Notes: a model not told the origin generated them from the letters alone. Positions 41,280 through 51,283 are shown, counted from the first letter of the stretch. The stretch: DNA of 64,000 bases from Xenorhabdus stockiae (GCF_002632825.1 NZ_NJAJ01000017.1:38571-102570), one strand, 5' to 3'. Translations and numbers: made by a program.

Positions 41280-42437
41280 TCAATCGCCGCCTTCTTTTTT
41301 ATGTGCACGAGCGATGTACCAAACCGATGCAATGTTACGAGCCAATACATGCAGATTGTCAGTACTGTCAGCTAAAGCATCAGCGAGAGTGCAAACTTCA
41401 GGGATAATAGAAAATACAGCTGTCAGCCCATGTTGATGGACAACATCATAATCTTTACTCATTCCTCCCACTAATGCGATAACAGGTATACCGAATTTGT
41501 TGGCTATGCGTGCAACACCAATAGGTGTTTTTCCGTATATAGTCTGGCTGTCCATATGCCCTTCACCAGTAATAACCAAGTCTGCGCCCTGAATTGCTTT
41601 TTCCAGCTTCAGAGTATCAAGGACAATTTCAACACCCGACTGTAATTCTGCGTTTAAACAACCGAGTAAAGAAGCTCCCATACCGCCGGCAGCACCAGCT
41701 CCGGCAGCATTAAGCACATCAATTCCTGTTACTGTTTTAATTTTCATCCCGTAATGGAGCAAAGCTGAATCCAGTATATTAATCATTTCTGATGTCGCTC
41801 CTTTTTGCGGGCCAAATACCGCAGATGCTCCTGATTCACCACATAGCGGGTTAGTGACATCACAGGCGACTGTAATTTCTAACTGACTGAGACGAGGATC
41901 AAGGTTTGTGAGATTAATGCTTTCCAAACGTGTCAACGCAACTCCGCCAAAGGGTAAAGGACGATTATCGCCATCCGTTAAATTTGCCCCAAGTGCCTGC
42001 ATCATTCCTGCACCACCGTCATTGGTTGCGCTACCACCAATACCTAAAATCAGCTTTTCAACGCCATGATCCAAGGCCGCCAGAATTAGCTCCCCCGTAC
42101 CATAGCTCGTCGTTATCAGAGGATTACGTTGTGCCAGTGGCACCAGATGCAGGCCTGAAGCGGCAGCCATTTCAATCACTGCGGTTTTTCCATCACCCAG
42201 TAATCCCCAAAAAGCCTCAACAGATTGCCCCAGAGGATCAGTGACTGTACATGTGAATCTTTTTCCTCCTGTCGCAGCCACCATTGATTCTACCGTGCCT
42301 TCTCCACCATCAGCCATTGGCAACTTGATGTAATCAGCCTGCGGAATAATTTCCCTAAACCCCCGCTCTATCACTTCCGCTACCTGCATTGCACTTAAAC
42401 TTTCCTTAAATGAATCCGGAGCAATTACAATTTTCAT
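41280..42437 (-). CDS. Glycerate 2-kinase, GarK/GlxK family
   Basis: Phosphorylates glycerate, feeding it into glycolysis, 385 residues. N-terminal MKIVIAPDSFKESLSAMQVAEVIERG and MADGGEGTVE, IGGSATNDGGAGMMQALG and LVITGEGHMDSQTIYGKTPIGVA are classic for GarK/GlxK (E. coli 381). The start is the ATG at 42437, with AAGGAGAG 12 bases before. An earlier in-frame TTG lies inside the ribosome site. It follows the GntP-type permease by 26 bases, so the two genes form a sugar-acid or glycerate uptake and use unit. GarK and GlxK cannot be told apart from this reading. Confidence 0.93.
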   Translation of the reverse strand: MKIVIAPDSFKESLSAMQVAEVIERGFREIIPQADYIKLPMADGGEGTVESMVAATGGKRFTCTVTDPLGQSVEAFWGLLGDGKTAVIEMAAASGLHLVPLAQRNPLITTSYGTGELILAALDHGVEKLILGIGGSATNDGGAGMMQALGANLTDGDNRPLPFGGVALTRLESINLTNLDPRLSQLEITVACDVTNPLCGESGASAVFGPQKGATSEMINILDSALLHYGMKIKTVTGIDVLNAAGAGAAGGMGASLLGCLNAELQSGVEIVLDTLKLEKAIQGADLVITGEGHMDSQTIYGKTPIGVARIANKFGIPVIALVGGMSKDYDVVHQHGLTAVFSIIPEVCTLADALADSTDNLHVLARNIASVWYIARAHKKEGGD

Positions 42438-42463
42438 AATAATTTCTCTCTCCTTCAATTTAT

Positions 42464-43729
42464 CTAACCCGAAAAACCAAATACGCCAAAGATTAAGGTT
42501 GAGATAAAGGCAATAGTTAAGCCCACCAGCGTTTCATATGGCAATAATTTCAGGCGTTCGTGTAACTGCATATATACACTGCCTCCTGTCGCATGGAAAA
42601 AACTGCCGTGTGGCAGCTGATCCAGTACGATAGCACCTGCATGTAACATCGCAGCTCCCGCTAATGCACTGATGCCTAAATCGAGTAGCGTAGGTGCAAA
42701 AACCGCCGAAGCAACGGCTGTACCCGCAGTGGTGGATGCCGTTGTCATTGACATTAACGCCCCTGAAACCGGAGCCAGTAAATAGGCTGGCAGACCTGAT
42801 GCTGTTATCCCGTGGATCAATATTTCTTTCAGTTCAGAATTAGCGATGATGCCTGCCAGTGTCCCCGTCCCTAATAGCATGATAGCTATAGGAGACATGC
42901 GGCTCAGCCCTGAGAGAATAAAGCGATTTGATTGACGCCAATGCCCCATAATAATAGCACCAGCCAATCCTCCTACAGGTAATGCTATTAAAGGGTCAAT
43001 AGTGATATCAGCAACCGGGCGCAAAGCCAGCAAAAAGATGGCAATGGCAGGAGCCGAAATTGCAGCCATAAAAGAGGGAAGAGACTCTTGTGCGGTCATT
43101 GTCAGCTCTTCGCTTCTGACCTTATACCCCCGAGTTATCACTCTTCCTGAAAGATAGTAAGCCATTACTAACCCGAATAGCCCGGGGAGAATACCTGCGA
43201 CCATCAACGATGTTAAAGGTACATGAAAAGCTTCTGATGCAGCAATCGTATTTGGATTGGGAGACATGACGTTTCCGGCTTTACCTCCTCCAATCATGGC
43301 AAGTAAAATCGACATCTTTGATAAATCAGCCCGATGGGCGATTGCCAAAGCAATCGGTGCAACGGTAATGATTGCAACATCAATAAATACACCAACGGCT
43401 GTTAATAGCATTGTTGCAATTGCTAAAGCCAATAAGACCCGTTTGCCGCCTGCCTTACGTACAATAGTTTCAGCTATGGTACTGGCTGCACCAGATTCAA
43501 TCAGCACACCAGCCAGAACACCCGCTGCCAATATACGTAAGACAGCATTGGTCATCCCTTGTGCCCCTGTGACCATCAAATTGACGGTCTGTATCAGATC
43601 TGCACCCCCGATCAAACCGCCAACCAGTGCACCGACCATCATGCCATAAACAGGAGAAACTTTTCTTAATATCAGAATGATAGAAACAAACAATGCAGCA
43701 ATAGCACCAATAGCAGAAACAGTCGTCAT
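42464..43729 (-). CDS. GntP-family permease (glycerate/gluconate type)
   Basis: Inner-membrane carrier of 422 residues with about twelve hydrophobic segments. GntP-family blocks: ALVGGLIGGADL, AAGVLAGVLIESGAASTIAETIV, FIDVAIITVAPIALAIA and GGGKAGNVMSPNPNTIAASEAF. The start is the ATG at 43729 (MTTVSAIGAIAAL). The frame stays open for 111 more codons upstream, straight through the ERIC repeat at 43780-43975, which is not part of the protein. Pairing with glycerate kinase suggests glycerate as substrate, but this is inference. Confidence 0.9.
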   Translation of the reverse strand: MTTVSAIGAIAALFVSIILILRKVSPVYGMMVGALVGGLIGGADLIQTVNLMVTGAQGMTNAVLRILAAGVLAGVLIESGAASTIAETIVRKAGGKRVLLALAIATMLLTAVGVFIDVAIITVAPIALAIAHRADLSKMSILLAMIGGGKAGNVMSPNPNTIAASEAFHVPLTSLMVAGILPGLFGLVMAYYLSGRVITRGYKVRSEELTMTAQESLPSFMAAISAPAIAIFLLALRPVADITIDPLIALPVGGLAGAIIMGHWRQSNRFILSGLSRMSPIAIMLLGTGTLAGIIANSELKEILIHGITASGLPAYLLAPVSGALMSMTTASTTAGTAVASAVFAPTLLDLGISALAGAAMLHAGAIVLDQLPHGSFFHATGGSVYMQLHERLKLLPYETLVGLTIAFISTLIFGVFGFSG

Positions 43730-43779
43730 CTTGTCATTATCCCCAATGACTTCATTATGAGCTGAAGCCGAAAGATTAC

Positions 43780-43975
43780 TATACACTTCGTCTTTCAAGT
43801 TGCCTCTTTGTTGGCTGCACTCGTTCACCCCAGTCACATAGTTATCTATGCTCCTAGGGATTACTGAGAAGCTCCTGCCTCTCACCGAAGGCCAGCCTTT
43901 GGCTGGGCAAATTCGTTCCCGACGAATTTGTCTCTCCCTTGCTGCCGCGACGCATCTTGAAATCCATTGTGTATA
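43780..43975 (-). repeat. Long ERIC variant (196 bp), second copy
   Basis: Same long form as at 23419-23613, ends TATACAC and GTGTATA, with the same three-hairpin insert. One base of the first hairpin arm differs (GAGAAGC instead of GAGAGGC). It lies upstream of the GntP-type gene, between it and the end of rpoH, so it may be in the permease leader RNA. Confidence 0.9.
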
Positions 43976-44005
43976 TACGCATAACTCATTTATATAAATA
44001 ACGCG

Positions 44006-44038
44006 CATAAAAAAAGCGATAACTAAATTATCGCCTTT
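44006..44038 (-). terminator. Terminator after rpoH
   Basis: Read on the minus strand, GCGATAA and TTATCGC (44030-44034 region and 44016-44022) flank a 5-base loop, followed by a run of seven Ts. It lies about 65 bases past the rpoH stop. Confidence 0.78.
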
Positions 44039-44103
44039 TAATCTGCTATTGCATGCGTTCAGCATAAATATATATCGTTCATGCTCAGCTAGCTGTGTGT
44101 AAA

Positions 44104-44955
44104 TTACGCTTCAATCGCCATTCGTAACTTTTTCATGGCGTTTTTTTCCAGCTGACGAACCCGTTCAGCGGATACACCGTATTTATCTGCCAGTTCCTGC
44201 AAAGTCGATTTGTTGTCATCATCCAGCCAACGGGAGCGGATAATATCCTGACTACGTTCATCCAGCTTTTCCATTGCTACAGTAAGTTTATCCGCAGCAT
44301 GGTTTTCCCAATTGTCTTCTTCAATGCCATCGGCAAAATCAGACGCTTTATCCTGCAAATACAGTACCGGAGCTGGCGGGCTGTCACTGTCGTCATCAGA
44401 TGGCATATCAAATGCCATATCCTGCGCCGACATACGAGACTCCATCTCCAGAACATCTTTGCTGGTCACCCCTAATTCTTTGGCAACCAAATCAACTTCA
44501 TCCTGACTGAACCAGCCCAGACGCTGTTTAGCCTTGCGCAAATTGAAGAATAACTTACGCTGCGCTTTTGTCGTTGCAACTTTCACAATACGCCAGTTAC
44601 GCAGTACGTATTCATGGATTTCTGCCTTAATCCAGTGAACAGCAAAAGACACCAGGCGTACGCCCACTTCCGGATTAAATCGACGAACCGCTTTCATCAG
44701 GCCGATATTGCCTTCCTGAATTAAATCCGCCTGCGGCAAACCATAACCAGCATAACTGCGAGCAACATGAACAACGAAGCGCAGGTGAGACAGAATCAGC
44801 TGTTTTGCTGCATCCAGATCTCCCTGGTAATGCAGCCTTTCTGCCAGTTCCTTCTCTTCTTCTGCAGAGAGCATAGGATAAGCATTGGAAGCACGGATGT
44901 ACCCTTCCAAACTCCCTTGCGGAACTAATGCCAAAGTTTGCATTTCTTTTGTCAT
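44104..44955 (-). CDS. rpoH: RNA polymerase sigma-32 (heat shock)
   Basis: Heat-shock sigma factor, 283 residues (E. coli 284). Region 2 has [69 protein letters not shown]. The RpoH box QRKLFFNLR lies at 132-140. Region 4.2 is [27 protein letters not shown]. In E. coli its translation is temperature-controlled by mRNA structure. Whether the same structure forms here was not checked. It sits downstream of ftsYEX, as is usual in enterobacteria. Confidence 0.98.
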   Translation of the reverse strand: MTKEMQTLALVPQGSLEGYIRASNAYPMLSAEEEKELAERLHYQGDLDAAKQLILSHLRFVVHVARSYAGYGLPQADLIQEGNIGLMKAVRRFNPEVGVRLVSFAVHWIKAEIHEYVLRNWRIVKVATTKAQRKLFFNLRKAKQRLGWFSQDEVDLVAKELGVTSKDVLEMESRMSAQDMAFDMPSDDDSDSPPAPVLYLQDKASDFADGIEEDNWENHAADKLTVAMEKLDERSQDIIRSRWLDDDNKSTLQELADKYGVSAERVRQLEKNAMKKLRMAIEA

Positions 44956-45169
44956 TCAAATTCTCTCAAACTAAATTAGTGGTCTTTTAAACTTTCCTGA
45001 ATCAACCTATTAGATTTTTCAGGCCAAAGATGAGTCTATTTTACCATCGTGAGGAGCACATTCAAATTATCTGCATTGTATGCCCACACATACAAAGTAT
45101 ACAAAACAATAACAGTTTCTTCGACTATGATTAAGCCCAAAAGTTCACCATAAGTCCAACAAAAGTGTT

Positions 45170-46150
45170 CTATTCAGGCCTGAAACGACGCAAATGCTGG
45201 ACAGTCGCAAACCATGCTGCAATCCAACCAATCATACCTGAAATCAGTACCAGTAATAGTGATTCATCCCAACCCAGACCGTATAACTTGAAAGTGGTGC
45301 CGAAAACGCTGGCAACGTCAGTGACAACACTGGAAAGTTTCCAGACTAGCAGGTACGAAAGAAGCAGTGAAAGGATCGCTCCCAGTATTCCCAGTAATGC
45401 CCCTCCATTGAGAAAAGGCCGAAGGATAAACCCATCCGTTGCCCCTATCAGTTTCATGACATTAATCGTTTCACGACGACTGAAAATACTTAAACGCACA
45501 CTGTTACCAATCACCAGAAGCAGCGCAACGACCATCAGCCCCCCTATTACCGCAGCAATCCGGCCAATAAGGTCAGCCAGTGCCGTCAGCCGGGCAAACC
45601 AGCCGTCATCCATTCTGACTTCTTCGATACCTTTTAGCTGTGCAACACGATCACGTAATGTCGTCAGTGCCTGTGAATTCTGAAAATCCAGTTTAGGGGA
45701 GACAATCGCTACCGCTGGCAACGGATTTTCCTCCAGCATATCTAAGGCACTGGCAAACCCTGACCAGGCGCGAAATTCATTCACGGCCTCCTCACGGGAC
45801 AGATAGTTCACTGACTTCACGCCATCCATTGTTTTTAGCTCTTCAATCAGCTGGTTAGAGCTGATGTCATTCAGTGATTTATCCAGATACACCGTGAGTT
45901 GTGGTACGGGATACCATTGTTCCACCGCCTGATTAACGTTTTTCCAGACGATGTAAAATACACTCGGTAATGTCAGCGAGATAGCTATCACCATGATGGT
46001 GAGCAAAGTCGCCAGTGGCTGGAATAACATATCAGACAAAGTGCTTTTCCATGCATAACGTGACTGTACGCGCCATCCTCCTTTCAGCGATTTGGAACGG
46101 GATTTGGGAGAAATCGTTTTCTTCGTTGAATGACGGGCAGGCTTAGCCAT
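45170..46150 (-). CDS. ftsX: FtsX, divisome ABC-like membrane protein
   Basis: Membrane partner of FtsE, 326 residues. Long cytoplasmic N-terminus rich in Lys, Arg and Ser, TM1 at about 44-67, a large periplasmic loop that contacts EnvC, then three further TM segments and the C-terminal [18 protein letters not shown], close to E. coli. FtsEX controls EnvC and amidases at the septum. It overlaps ftsE by 8 bases. Confidence 0.95.
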   Translation of the reverse strand: MAKPARHSTKKTISPKSRSKSLKGGWRVQSRYAWKSTLSDMLFQPLATLLTIMVIAISLTLPSVFYIVWKNVNQAVEQWYPVPQLTVYLDKSLNDISSNQLIEELKTMDGVKSVNYLSREEAVNEFRAWSGFASALDMLEENPLPAVAIVSPKLDFQNSQALTTLRDRVAQLKGIEEVRMDDGWFARLTALADLIGRIAAVIGGLMVVALLLVIGNSVRLSIFSRRETINVMKLIGATDGFILRPFLNGGALLGILGAILSLLLSYLLVWKLSSVVTDVASVFGTTFKLYGLGWDESLLLVLISGMIGWIAAWFATVQHLRRFRPE

Positions 46151-46808
46151 GATGCTCTCCTTGCATACGTCCCTGATTCAGGGTCAGGATACGATAATTC
46201 CTGCGCTCAATAAGAGCGGTGTCATGCGTCGCCATAAGAACCGTCGTACCGACCCGGTTGAATTGTTCAAACAAGCGCATAATACCCTCAGATAGTTCAC
46301 CATCCAGATTCCCCGTCGGCTCATCCGCCAGCAGGACGGTGGGTTTATTCACAACAGCGCGGGCAATACCAACACGCTGTTGTTCCCCTCCGGATAGCTG
46401 AATCGGGAAATTTTTCGCTTTGTCCAGTAGGCCAACCTTATCCAGCGCCGCTGATACCCGCCGACGAATATCTTCAGTACTGGCACCTGAGATAATCAAT
46501 GGCATTGCGACATTATCGTACACAGTGCGATCCAACAGCAGATGGTGATCCTGAAAAATCATACCGATCTGACGGCGTAAGAATGGGATCTCACGGGTTT
46601 TCAATCGGCTGACATCATGCCCACCAAACCAGATATAACCAGCACTCGGGCGCTCTATGCCACAAATAAGTTTCAGAAGCGTACTTTTCCCCGCTCCTGA
46701 ATGACCGGTTAAAAATGCCATTTCTCCCGGACGAAGGTGGAAATCCACCCCTTGTAGTGCCTGCCGTCCTCCCAGATAGGCTTTACTGACCTGTTCAAAG
46801 CGAATCAT
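46143..46808 (-). CDS. ftsE: FtsE, divisome ATPase
   Basis: ATP-binding subunit of FtsEX, 221 residues (E. coli 222). Walker A GHSGAGKS at 35-42, Q-loop in [13 protein letters not shown], signature LSGGEQQR at 138-145 and Walker B VLLADEP at 158-164, with switch His in MATHD. It starts 6 bases after the ftsY stop and overlaps ftsX, so ftsY-ftsE-ftsX form one operon upstream of rpoH. Confidence 0.97.
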   Translation of the reverse strand: MIRFEQVSKAYLGGRQALQGVDFHLRPGEMAFLTGHSGAGKSTLLKLICGIERPSAGYIWFGGHDVSRLKTREIPFLRRQIGMIFQDHHLLLDRTVYDNVAMPLIISGASTEDIRRRVSAALDKVGLLDKAKNFPIQLSGGEQQRVGIARAVVNKPTVLLADEPTGNLDGELSEGIMRLFEQFNRVGTTVLMATHDTALIERRNYRILTLNQGRMQGEHHG

Positions 46809-46814
46809 TGATAG

Positions 46815-48899
46815 TTAATCCTCCCGGGTAAAAAGAGCCTCTATAAAATCGTCAGCCTTAAATGGACGGAGATCCTCAATACCTTCCCCCACACCAATAT
46901 AGCGGATCGGAATTTCGAATTGGTCCGCAATGGCGAAAATCACGCCACCTTTTGCAGTTCCATCCAATTTGGTCAGTGAAATACCGGTCAAACCAACTGC
47001 TTCATGGAATAGTTTAGCCTGACTGACTGCATTTTGACCTGTGCTCGCATCCAAAGTCAGCATAATTTCATGCGGAGCTTCTTCATCCAGCTTTTTCATT
47101 ACCCGCACGATTTTTTTCAGCTCTTCCATCAAATGCGCTTTATTCTGTAAACGTCCTGCGGTATCTGCAATCAGGACATCAACACCTTTAGCTTTAGCTG
47201 ATTGAATAGCATCGAAAATGACGGAAGCCGGATCGGCACCGGTATGCTGGGCAACTACCGGGATTTTGTTGCGCTCACCCCAAACCTGCAATTGTTCCAC
47301 CGCTGCTGCGCGGAAAGTGTCACCCGCAGCCAGCATGACGGTTTTACCCTGAGATTGGTATTGGCGAGCCAATTTACCAATTGTCGTCGTTTTACCAACG
47401 CCATTCACACCAACCATCAAAATGACATAAGGTGATTTACCCTCAACCTCCAGTGGTTTATCAACCTTAGCCAGAATACCCGACATTTCTTCTTTGAGTT
47501 TTACGTATAACGCTTCCGCATCTTTCAATTCTTTACGGCTGGCGTGAGTTGTCAAATTGTTAATGATCTTGCGAGTTGTTTCGACACCAACATCAGCAAT
47601 CAGTAACTGTTCTTCCAGTTCTTCAAATAGATCATCATCAATTTTCTTACCACGGAATAATCCTAAAAATCCGGCACCCAAATTCTGGCGGGTTTTTACC
47701 AGACTTTTTTTCAGACGAGCAAAAAAACCTTCTTTAGTCGGACGTTCCTGCTCTTTAGATAAGGAGGTCTGTTCTTCAGCCTGACGGGCTGCTTCTTCCG
47801 CCAAACGTTGTTGTTCCGCTTCTGCTGCCGCCTGACGCACCGCTTCTTCCGCCAAACGTTGCTGTTCCGCTTCTGCCGCCGCCTGACGCGCCGCTTCTTC
47901 GGCTAAACGCTGTTGTTCCGCTTCTGCTGCCGCCTGACGCGCCGCTTCTTCCGCTAAACGCTGTTGTTCCGCTTCTGCTGCCGCCTGACGCGCCGCTTCT
48001 TCCGCTAAACGCTGTTGTTCCGCTTCTGCCGCCGCCTGACGCACCGCTTCTTCCGCTAAACGTTGTTGTTCCGCTTCTGCCGCCGCCTGACGCGCCGCTT
48101 CTTCCGTCAAACGTTGCTGTTCCGCTTCTGCCGCTGCCTGACGCGCCGCTTCTTCCGCCAAACGTTGCTGTTCCGCGTCTGCTGCCGCCTGACGCGCCGC
48201 TTCTTCCGCTAAACGTTGTTGTTCCGCTTCTGCCGCCGCCTGACGCGCCGCTTCTTCCGCTAAACGTTGTTGTTCCGCTTCTGCTGCCGCCTGACGCGCC
48301 GCTTCTTCCGCTAAACGTTGTTGTTCCGCTTCTGCCGCCGCCTGACGCGCCGCTTCTTCCGCTAAACGTTGTTGTTCCGCTTCTGCTGCCGCCTGACGCG
48401 CCGCTTCTTCCGCTAAACGTTGTTGTTCCGCTTCTGCCGCCGCCTGACGCGCCGCTTCTTCCGCTAAACGTTGTTGTTCCGCTTCTGCTGCCGCCTGACG
48501 CGCCGCTTCTTCCGCTAAACGTTGTTGTTCCGCTTCTGCCGCCGCCTGACGCGCCGCTTCTTCCGCTAAACGTTGTTGTTCCGCTTCTGCCGCTGCCTGA
48601 CGCACCGCTTCTTCCGCTAAACGCTGTTGTTCCGATTCTGCTGCCGCCTGACGCGCCGCTTCTTCCGCTAAACGCTGTTGTTCCGCTTCTGCTGCCGCCT
48701 GACGCGCCGCTTCTTCCGCCAAACGTTGCTGTTCCGCTTCTGCTGCCGCCTGACGCGCCGCTTCTTCAGCTAAACGCTGCTGTTCCGCTTCTGCCGCTGC
48801 CAGCTTTTCTTGTTCAATTTGTTCTTCTTGTTGTTGCTTCTTTTCCTGACGACCAAGTCCGAACCAAGAGAAGAAACCTCTTTTTTTTTCTTTTGCCAT
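46815..48899 (-). CDS. ftsY: FtsY, signal recognition particle receptor, with long tandem-repeat acidic domain
   Basis: SRP receptor GTPase, 694 residues against 497 in E. coli. A basic N-terminal membrane-targeting start (MAKEKKRGFFSWFGLGRQ) is followed by an A domain made almost entirely of about twenty copies of a 17-residue unit (positions 37-373). Residues about 391-694 form the conserved NG domain: N from FFARLKKSL, G1 loop GVNGVGKT at 497-504, then DTAGRLQ and TKLDGTAKGG. The NG part is intact, so the protein is functional. The extra length is repeat expansion of the variable A domain. Confidence 0.96.
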   Translation of the reverse strand: MAKEKKRGFFSWFGLGRQEKKQQQEEQIEQEKLAAAEAEQQRLAEEAARQAAAEAEQQRLAEEAARQAAAEAEQQRLAEEAARQAAAESEQQRLAEEAVRQAAAEAEQQRLAEEAARQAAAEAEQQRLAEEAARQAAAEAEQQRLAEEAARQAAAEAEQQRLAEEAARQAAAEAEQQRLAEEAARQAAAEAEQQRLAEEAARQAAAEAEQQRLAEEAARQAAAEAEQQRLAEEAARQAAADAEQQRLAEEAARQAAAEAEQQRLTEEAARQAAAEAEQQRLAEEAVRQAAAEAEQQRLAEEAARQAAAEAEQQRLAEEAARQAAAEAEQQRLAEEAARQAAAEAEQQRLAEEAVRQAAAEAEQQRLAEEAARQAEEQTSLSKEQERPTKEGFFARLKKSLVKTRQNLGAGFLGLFRGKKIDDDLFEELEEQLLIADVGVETTRKIINNLTTHASRKELKDAEALYVKLKEEMSGILAKVDKPLEVEGKSPYVILMVGVNGVGKTTTIGKLARQYQSQGKTVMLAAGDTFRAAAVEQLQVWGERNKIPVVAQHTGADPASVIFDAIQSAKAKGVDVLIADTAGRLQNKAHLMEELKKIVRVMKKLDEEAPHEIMLTLDASTGQNAVSQAKLFHEAVGLTGISLTKLDGTAKGGVIFAIADQFEIPIRYIGVGEGIEDLRPFKADDFIEALFTRED
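47781..48791 (-). repeat. 51-bp tandem repeat array inside ftsY (about 19.8 copies)
   Basis: Nineteen full units and one 14-codon unit of EAEQQRLAEEAARQAAA. Variants are few: Ser for Ala in unit 4, Asp for Glu at unit 13, Thr in unit 14, and Val for Ala at four units. Third-position changes show the copies are not identical at DNA level (for example GCT/GCC and CGT/CGC). The unit is an amphipathic alpha-helical, coiled-coil-like repeat. Copy number is likely to vary between strains. Confidence 0.95.
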
Positions 48900-49301
48900 C
48901 GGCCACTACACTCCTCGCGGTTAATTATGGCGTTATCACAACCTACACCAGAAACTGACTGGAATTACCTTTATTTCAGGCCATCAGTTCTTATCGGGAT
49001 AAGTCAAGAACTCAGACCAATAGACGCTATACTCTTCATATTTCAAGTTGCCTCTTTGTTGTCTGTGACATAAATTGAAATCTGTTAGGTCTCTATTTTA
49101 ACAATTACGCCTACAGAGATAGGTTCTAATGGTGATAAAATCCAGTCTAACATTTTCATCTCACCACAACACATATTCTATTGAGGATTTCGTGGTAAAT
49201 TAATCAATGGGTTTCCTGATCCTCGTCTTTTTATTCACCATCAAGGCCTGATAAGCAGTAGATAATATTACGGCGATGACAAATAATTAATTTATGTAAC
49301 T
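48900..49301. other. 402-base divergent spacer with a degenerate ERIC remnant
   Basis: Between ftsY (leftward) and rsmD (rightward), holding both promoters. At 49028 to about 49084 it contains TATACTC, then TTTCAAGTTGCCTCTTTGTTG, then a short join to AAATTGAAATC. These are the two ends of an ERIC repeat with the middle deleted. Nothing else recognisable. Confidence 0.65.
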
Positions 49302-49880
49302 ATGACTAAAAAACCACAGCGCTCGTCTTTAGGGCAAATTCGTATTATTGGCGGAAAATGGCGCGGAAGAAAATTACCGGTTCCTGATAGTGAAGGGCTG
49401 CGTCCGACAACCGATCGTGTCCGAGAAACTCTGTTCAACTGGTTAATGCCCGTCATTCAGGGGGCTGATTGTCTGGATTGTTTTTCCGGCAGCGGAGCGC
49501 TCGGATTTGAAGCGTTATCACGTTATGCAAACAGTGCCACTTTGATTGAGTACGATCGTAATGTAGCAAAACAGCTATCGAATAATTTAGCGCTACTGAA
49601 AGCAGACAACGGCAAGGTGATACAAAACAATACGCTACAACATCTCAATCAGGCCGGAACGCCCTTTGATATCATTTTCCTTGACCCACCATTTCGGAAA
49701 GGAATGCTGGAAGAAACCATCAACTTGCTGGAAACTAACGGATGGCTGGCTAAGGAAAGCTGGGTTTATGTCGAAGCAGAATCTGAATCTGCCGCGACAG
49801 CAGTCCCTGCAAACTGGCACTTACACCGGGAAAAGATTGCCGGTCAGGTTGCATACAGGTTATATATTCGCCGCCAGTAA
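49302..49880 (+). CDS. rsmD: RsmD, 16S rRNA m2G966 methyltransferase
   Basis: SAM-dependent methyltransferase modifying G966 of 16S rRNA, 192 residues (E. coli 198). SAM motif DCFSGSGALGFEAL from about 59 and catalytic DPPF at 128-131, where E. coli has DPPF as well. N-terminal GQIRIIGGKWRGRKLPVPDSEGLRPTTDRVRETLFNWL is diagnostic. It is divergent from ftsY, as in E. coli, and yhhL follows. Confidence 0.96.
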   Translation: MTKKPQRSSLGQIRIIGGKWRGRKLPVPDSEGLRPTTDRVRETLFNWLMPVIQGADCLDCFSGSGALGFEALSRYANSATLIEYDRNVAKQLSNNLALLKADNGKVIQNNTLQHLNQAGTPFDIIFLDPPFRKGMLEETINLLETNGWLAKESWVYVEAESESAATAVPANWHLHREKIAGQVAYRLYIRRQ

Positions 49881-49917
49881 ATGACGGTCTGGCTATTTAA
49901 ATACAATTCTGGAGTCA

Positions 49918-50190
49918 ATGATGTTTATCCAATTGGGAAGAGCAATTATGGTTTGTGTCTGGGGGATTATGATCCTAAATCTGGTTCAACCCTTCCCTAA
50001 GCCATTAAAGTATTTTATGGATATCGCTATGGTTTTTACTGTAGTCATGCATGCTTTCCAACTTTTGTTGTTAAAACACTCTCAGCCGAAAGACCAAAAA
50101 CTTTCTGGCTGGTTGCAAACTAAGATCTTCTTTTTCGGGGTATTTGAGCTATTGTCATGGCAGAAAAAAACCCGTCTGGAAAAAAAATAA
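49918..50190 (+). CDS. yhhL: YhhL, small membrane protein (DUF1145)
   Basis: Membrane protein of 90 residues with two hydrophobic segments (about 8-24 and 34-52) and C-terminal FFGVFELLSWQKKTR, which matches E. coli YhhL of unknown function. Conserved position directly after rsmD. The yhhM gene that follows in E. coli is missing here. Confidence 0.9.
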   Translation: MMFIQLGRAIMVCVWGIMILNLVQPFPKPLKYFMDIAMVFTVVMHAFQLLLLKHSQPKDQKLSGWLQTKIFFFGVFELLSWQKKTRLEKK

Positions 50191-50227
50191 TACCTTCATT
50201 TTCCCGGTAAATAACAAGTAGTACTCA

Positions 50228-50292
50228 ACAGCAACTCCCCAGCCATATGAGCAACAATGTGACTGGGGCAGATACCACAAAAAGTGGTCTTC
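50228..50292. repeat. Degenerate ERIC core
   Basis: CCCCAGCCATATGAGCAAC and AATGTGACTGGGGCAG, then CCACAAAAAG, keep the order of the ERIC centre (CCCC...GAGCAT...GTGACTGGGG...CCAACAAAG) with many changes. No ends are recognisable. Confidence 0.4.
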
Positions 50293-50467
50293 CCGTTTAT
50301 TACGCCAAACTTACGCCACACGATTACTCATTGACGTACATTCCTTTTGATAATAAAACGTTACCTTCTCGTTAATATAGAATTAAAGTTGGTACTCTCG
50401 CTTTATCCCCATCATAAACAGCAATTCCTGATAAAACAGGCGCTGAACATTTAAGGAAAGGAAAAAT

Positions 50468-51094
50468 ATGAGTTGGCCATTTCTTGCTGTGTTCTTCTCT
50501 GGATGGTTATATATTGATGCCGCCTATCGTGGTATCAAATGGCAGCAATGGGTGTTCTATCCGGTCACGATGCTGCTTCTGCTATTATGGGCATTTCAGG
50601 CTCCAAACCTTGAAGTTTCAGGTTACCTGATTATTGCAGGCCTTATCACCGCCCTGCTTTCTGACTCACTCCGAATGCTCCCCAGTAAGTATTTACTATT
50701 CTCATTTGTCGCGCTATTTCTGAGTTATTTGCTCTATACCATCAGCTTCGCCCTGCATATGAGTTTCCATTTATTCTTTCCACTGCCATTAATTCTATTG
50801 GTAGTAGGTATTGTAGTGATGCTGGTTATCTGGAGCCGTCTGGATCAATTACGCTGGCGGGTGCTGGATACCTGGGTTATGGTTCTCATCATGGTTTGGG
50901 TTGCCGGAGAACAATATTTTGCGCTCGGTAATGAAAGCCGTCTCTCAGCTATGGTCGGAGCAATTCTGTTACTTCTCGCACACAGTATCAGCATGATTAG
51001 CCAATACCGTTTTCCTTTTAAACTCTCAAAAGCAATCGTAGCTTCCTGCCGTTTTATCGGGCACTTTTTGATTATCCGTTCACTGATTATTTAA
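50468..51094 (+). CDS. yhhN: YhhN-family membrane protein (TMEM86/lysoplasmalogenase fold)
   Basis: Integral membrane protein of 208 residues, same length as E. coli YhhN, with seven to eight hydrophobic segments. Conserved DxxR/Kxx-type blocks: LLSDSLRMLP, VWSRLDQLRWR-like and LGNESRLSAMVGAILLLLAHSISMIS. Animal TMEM86 members cleave lysoplasmalogen; the bacterial substrate is unproven. RBS AAGGAAAGGA precedes the ATG. Gene order yhhL-yhhN-zntA follows E. coli apart from the missing yhhM. Confidence 0.9.
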   Translation: MSWPFLAVFFSGWLYIDAAYRGIKWQQWVFYPVTMLLLLLWAFQAPNLEVSGYLIIAGLITALLSDSLRMLPSKYLLFSFVALFLSYLLYTISFALHMSFHLFFPLPLILLVVGIVVMLVIWSRLDQLRWRVLDTWVMVLIMVWVAGEQYFALGNESRLSAMVGAILLLLAHSISMISQYRFPFKLSKAIVASCRFIGHFLIIRSLII

Positions 51095-51251
51095 ATCATT
51101 GCTTTATTCTCATCCTAAGTGAGACGTTGACATCAACGCCTCACTTCAATACCCAGATATTATTGCCATTTTTCCCAATTACAACGCTGTCTGCTACATT
51201 GCAGATCCCATCGCTAATAGCACAATTCATCAAAATAATTGCTTTTTTTAT

Positions 51252-51283
51252 TTGACTCTGGAGTGAACTCTAAAGTGTAGAGT
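51252..51283 (+). promoter_or_regulatory. ZntR-type promoter and operator of zntA
   Basis: -35 TTGACT (51252-51257), spacer of 20 bases and -10 TAGAGT (51278-51283). The long spacer contains the ZntR half sites ACTCTGGAGT and ACTCTAAAGT (51255-51276). The -35 and the first half site are identical to what I recall of the E. coli zntA promoter. The 20-base spacer is the hallmark of MerR-family activation. Confidence 0.85.

Noticed and set aside
47781..48791. CRISPR array
   Set aside because: The 51-bp units are contiguous, coding and in frame with ftsY, with no spacers.
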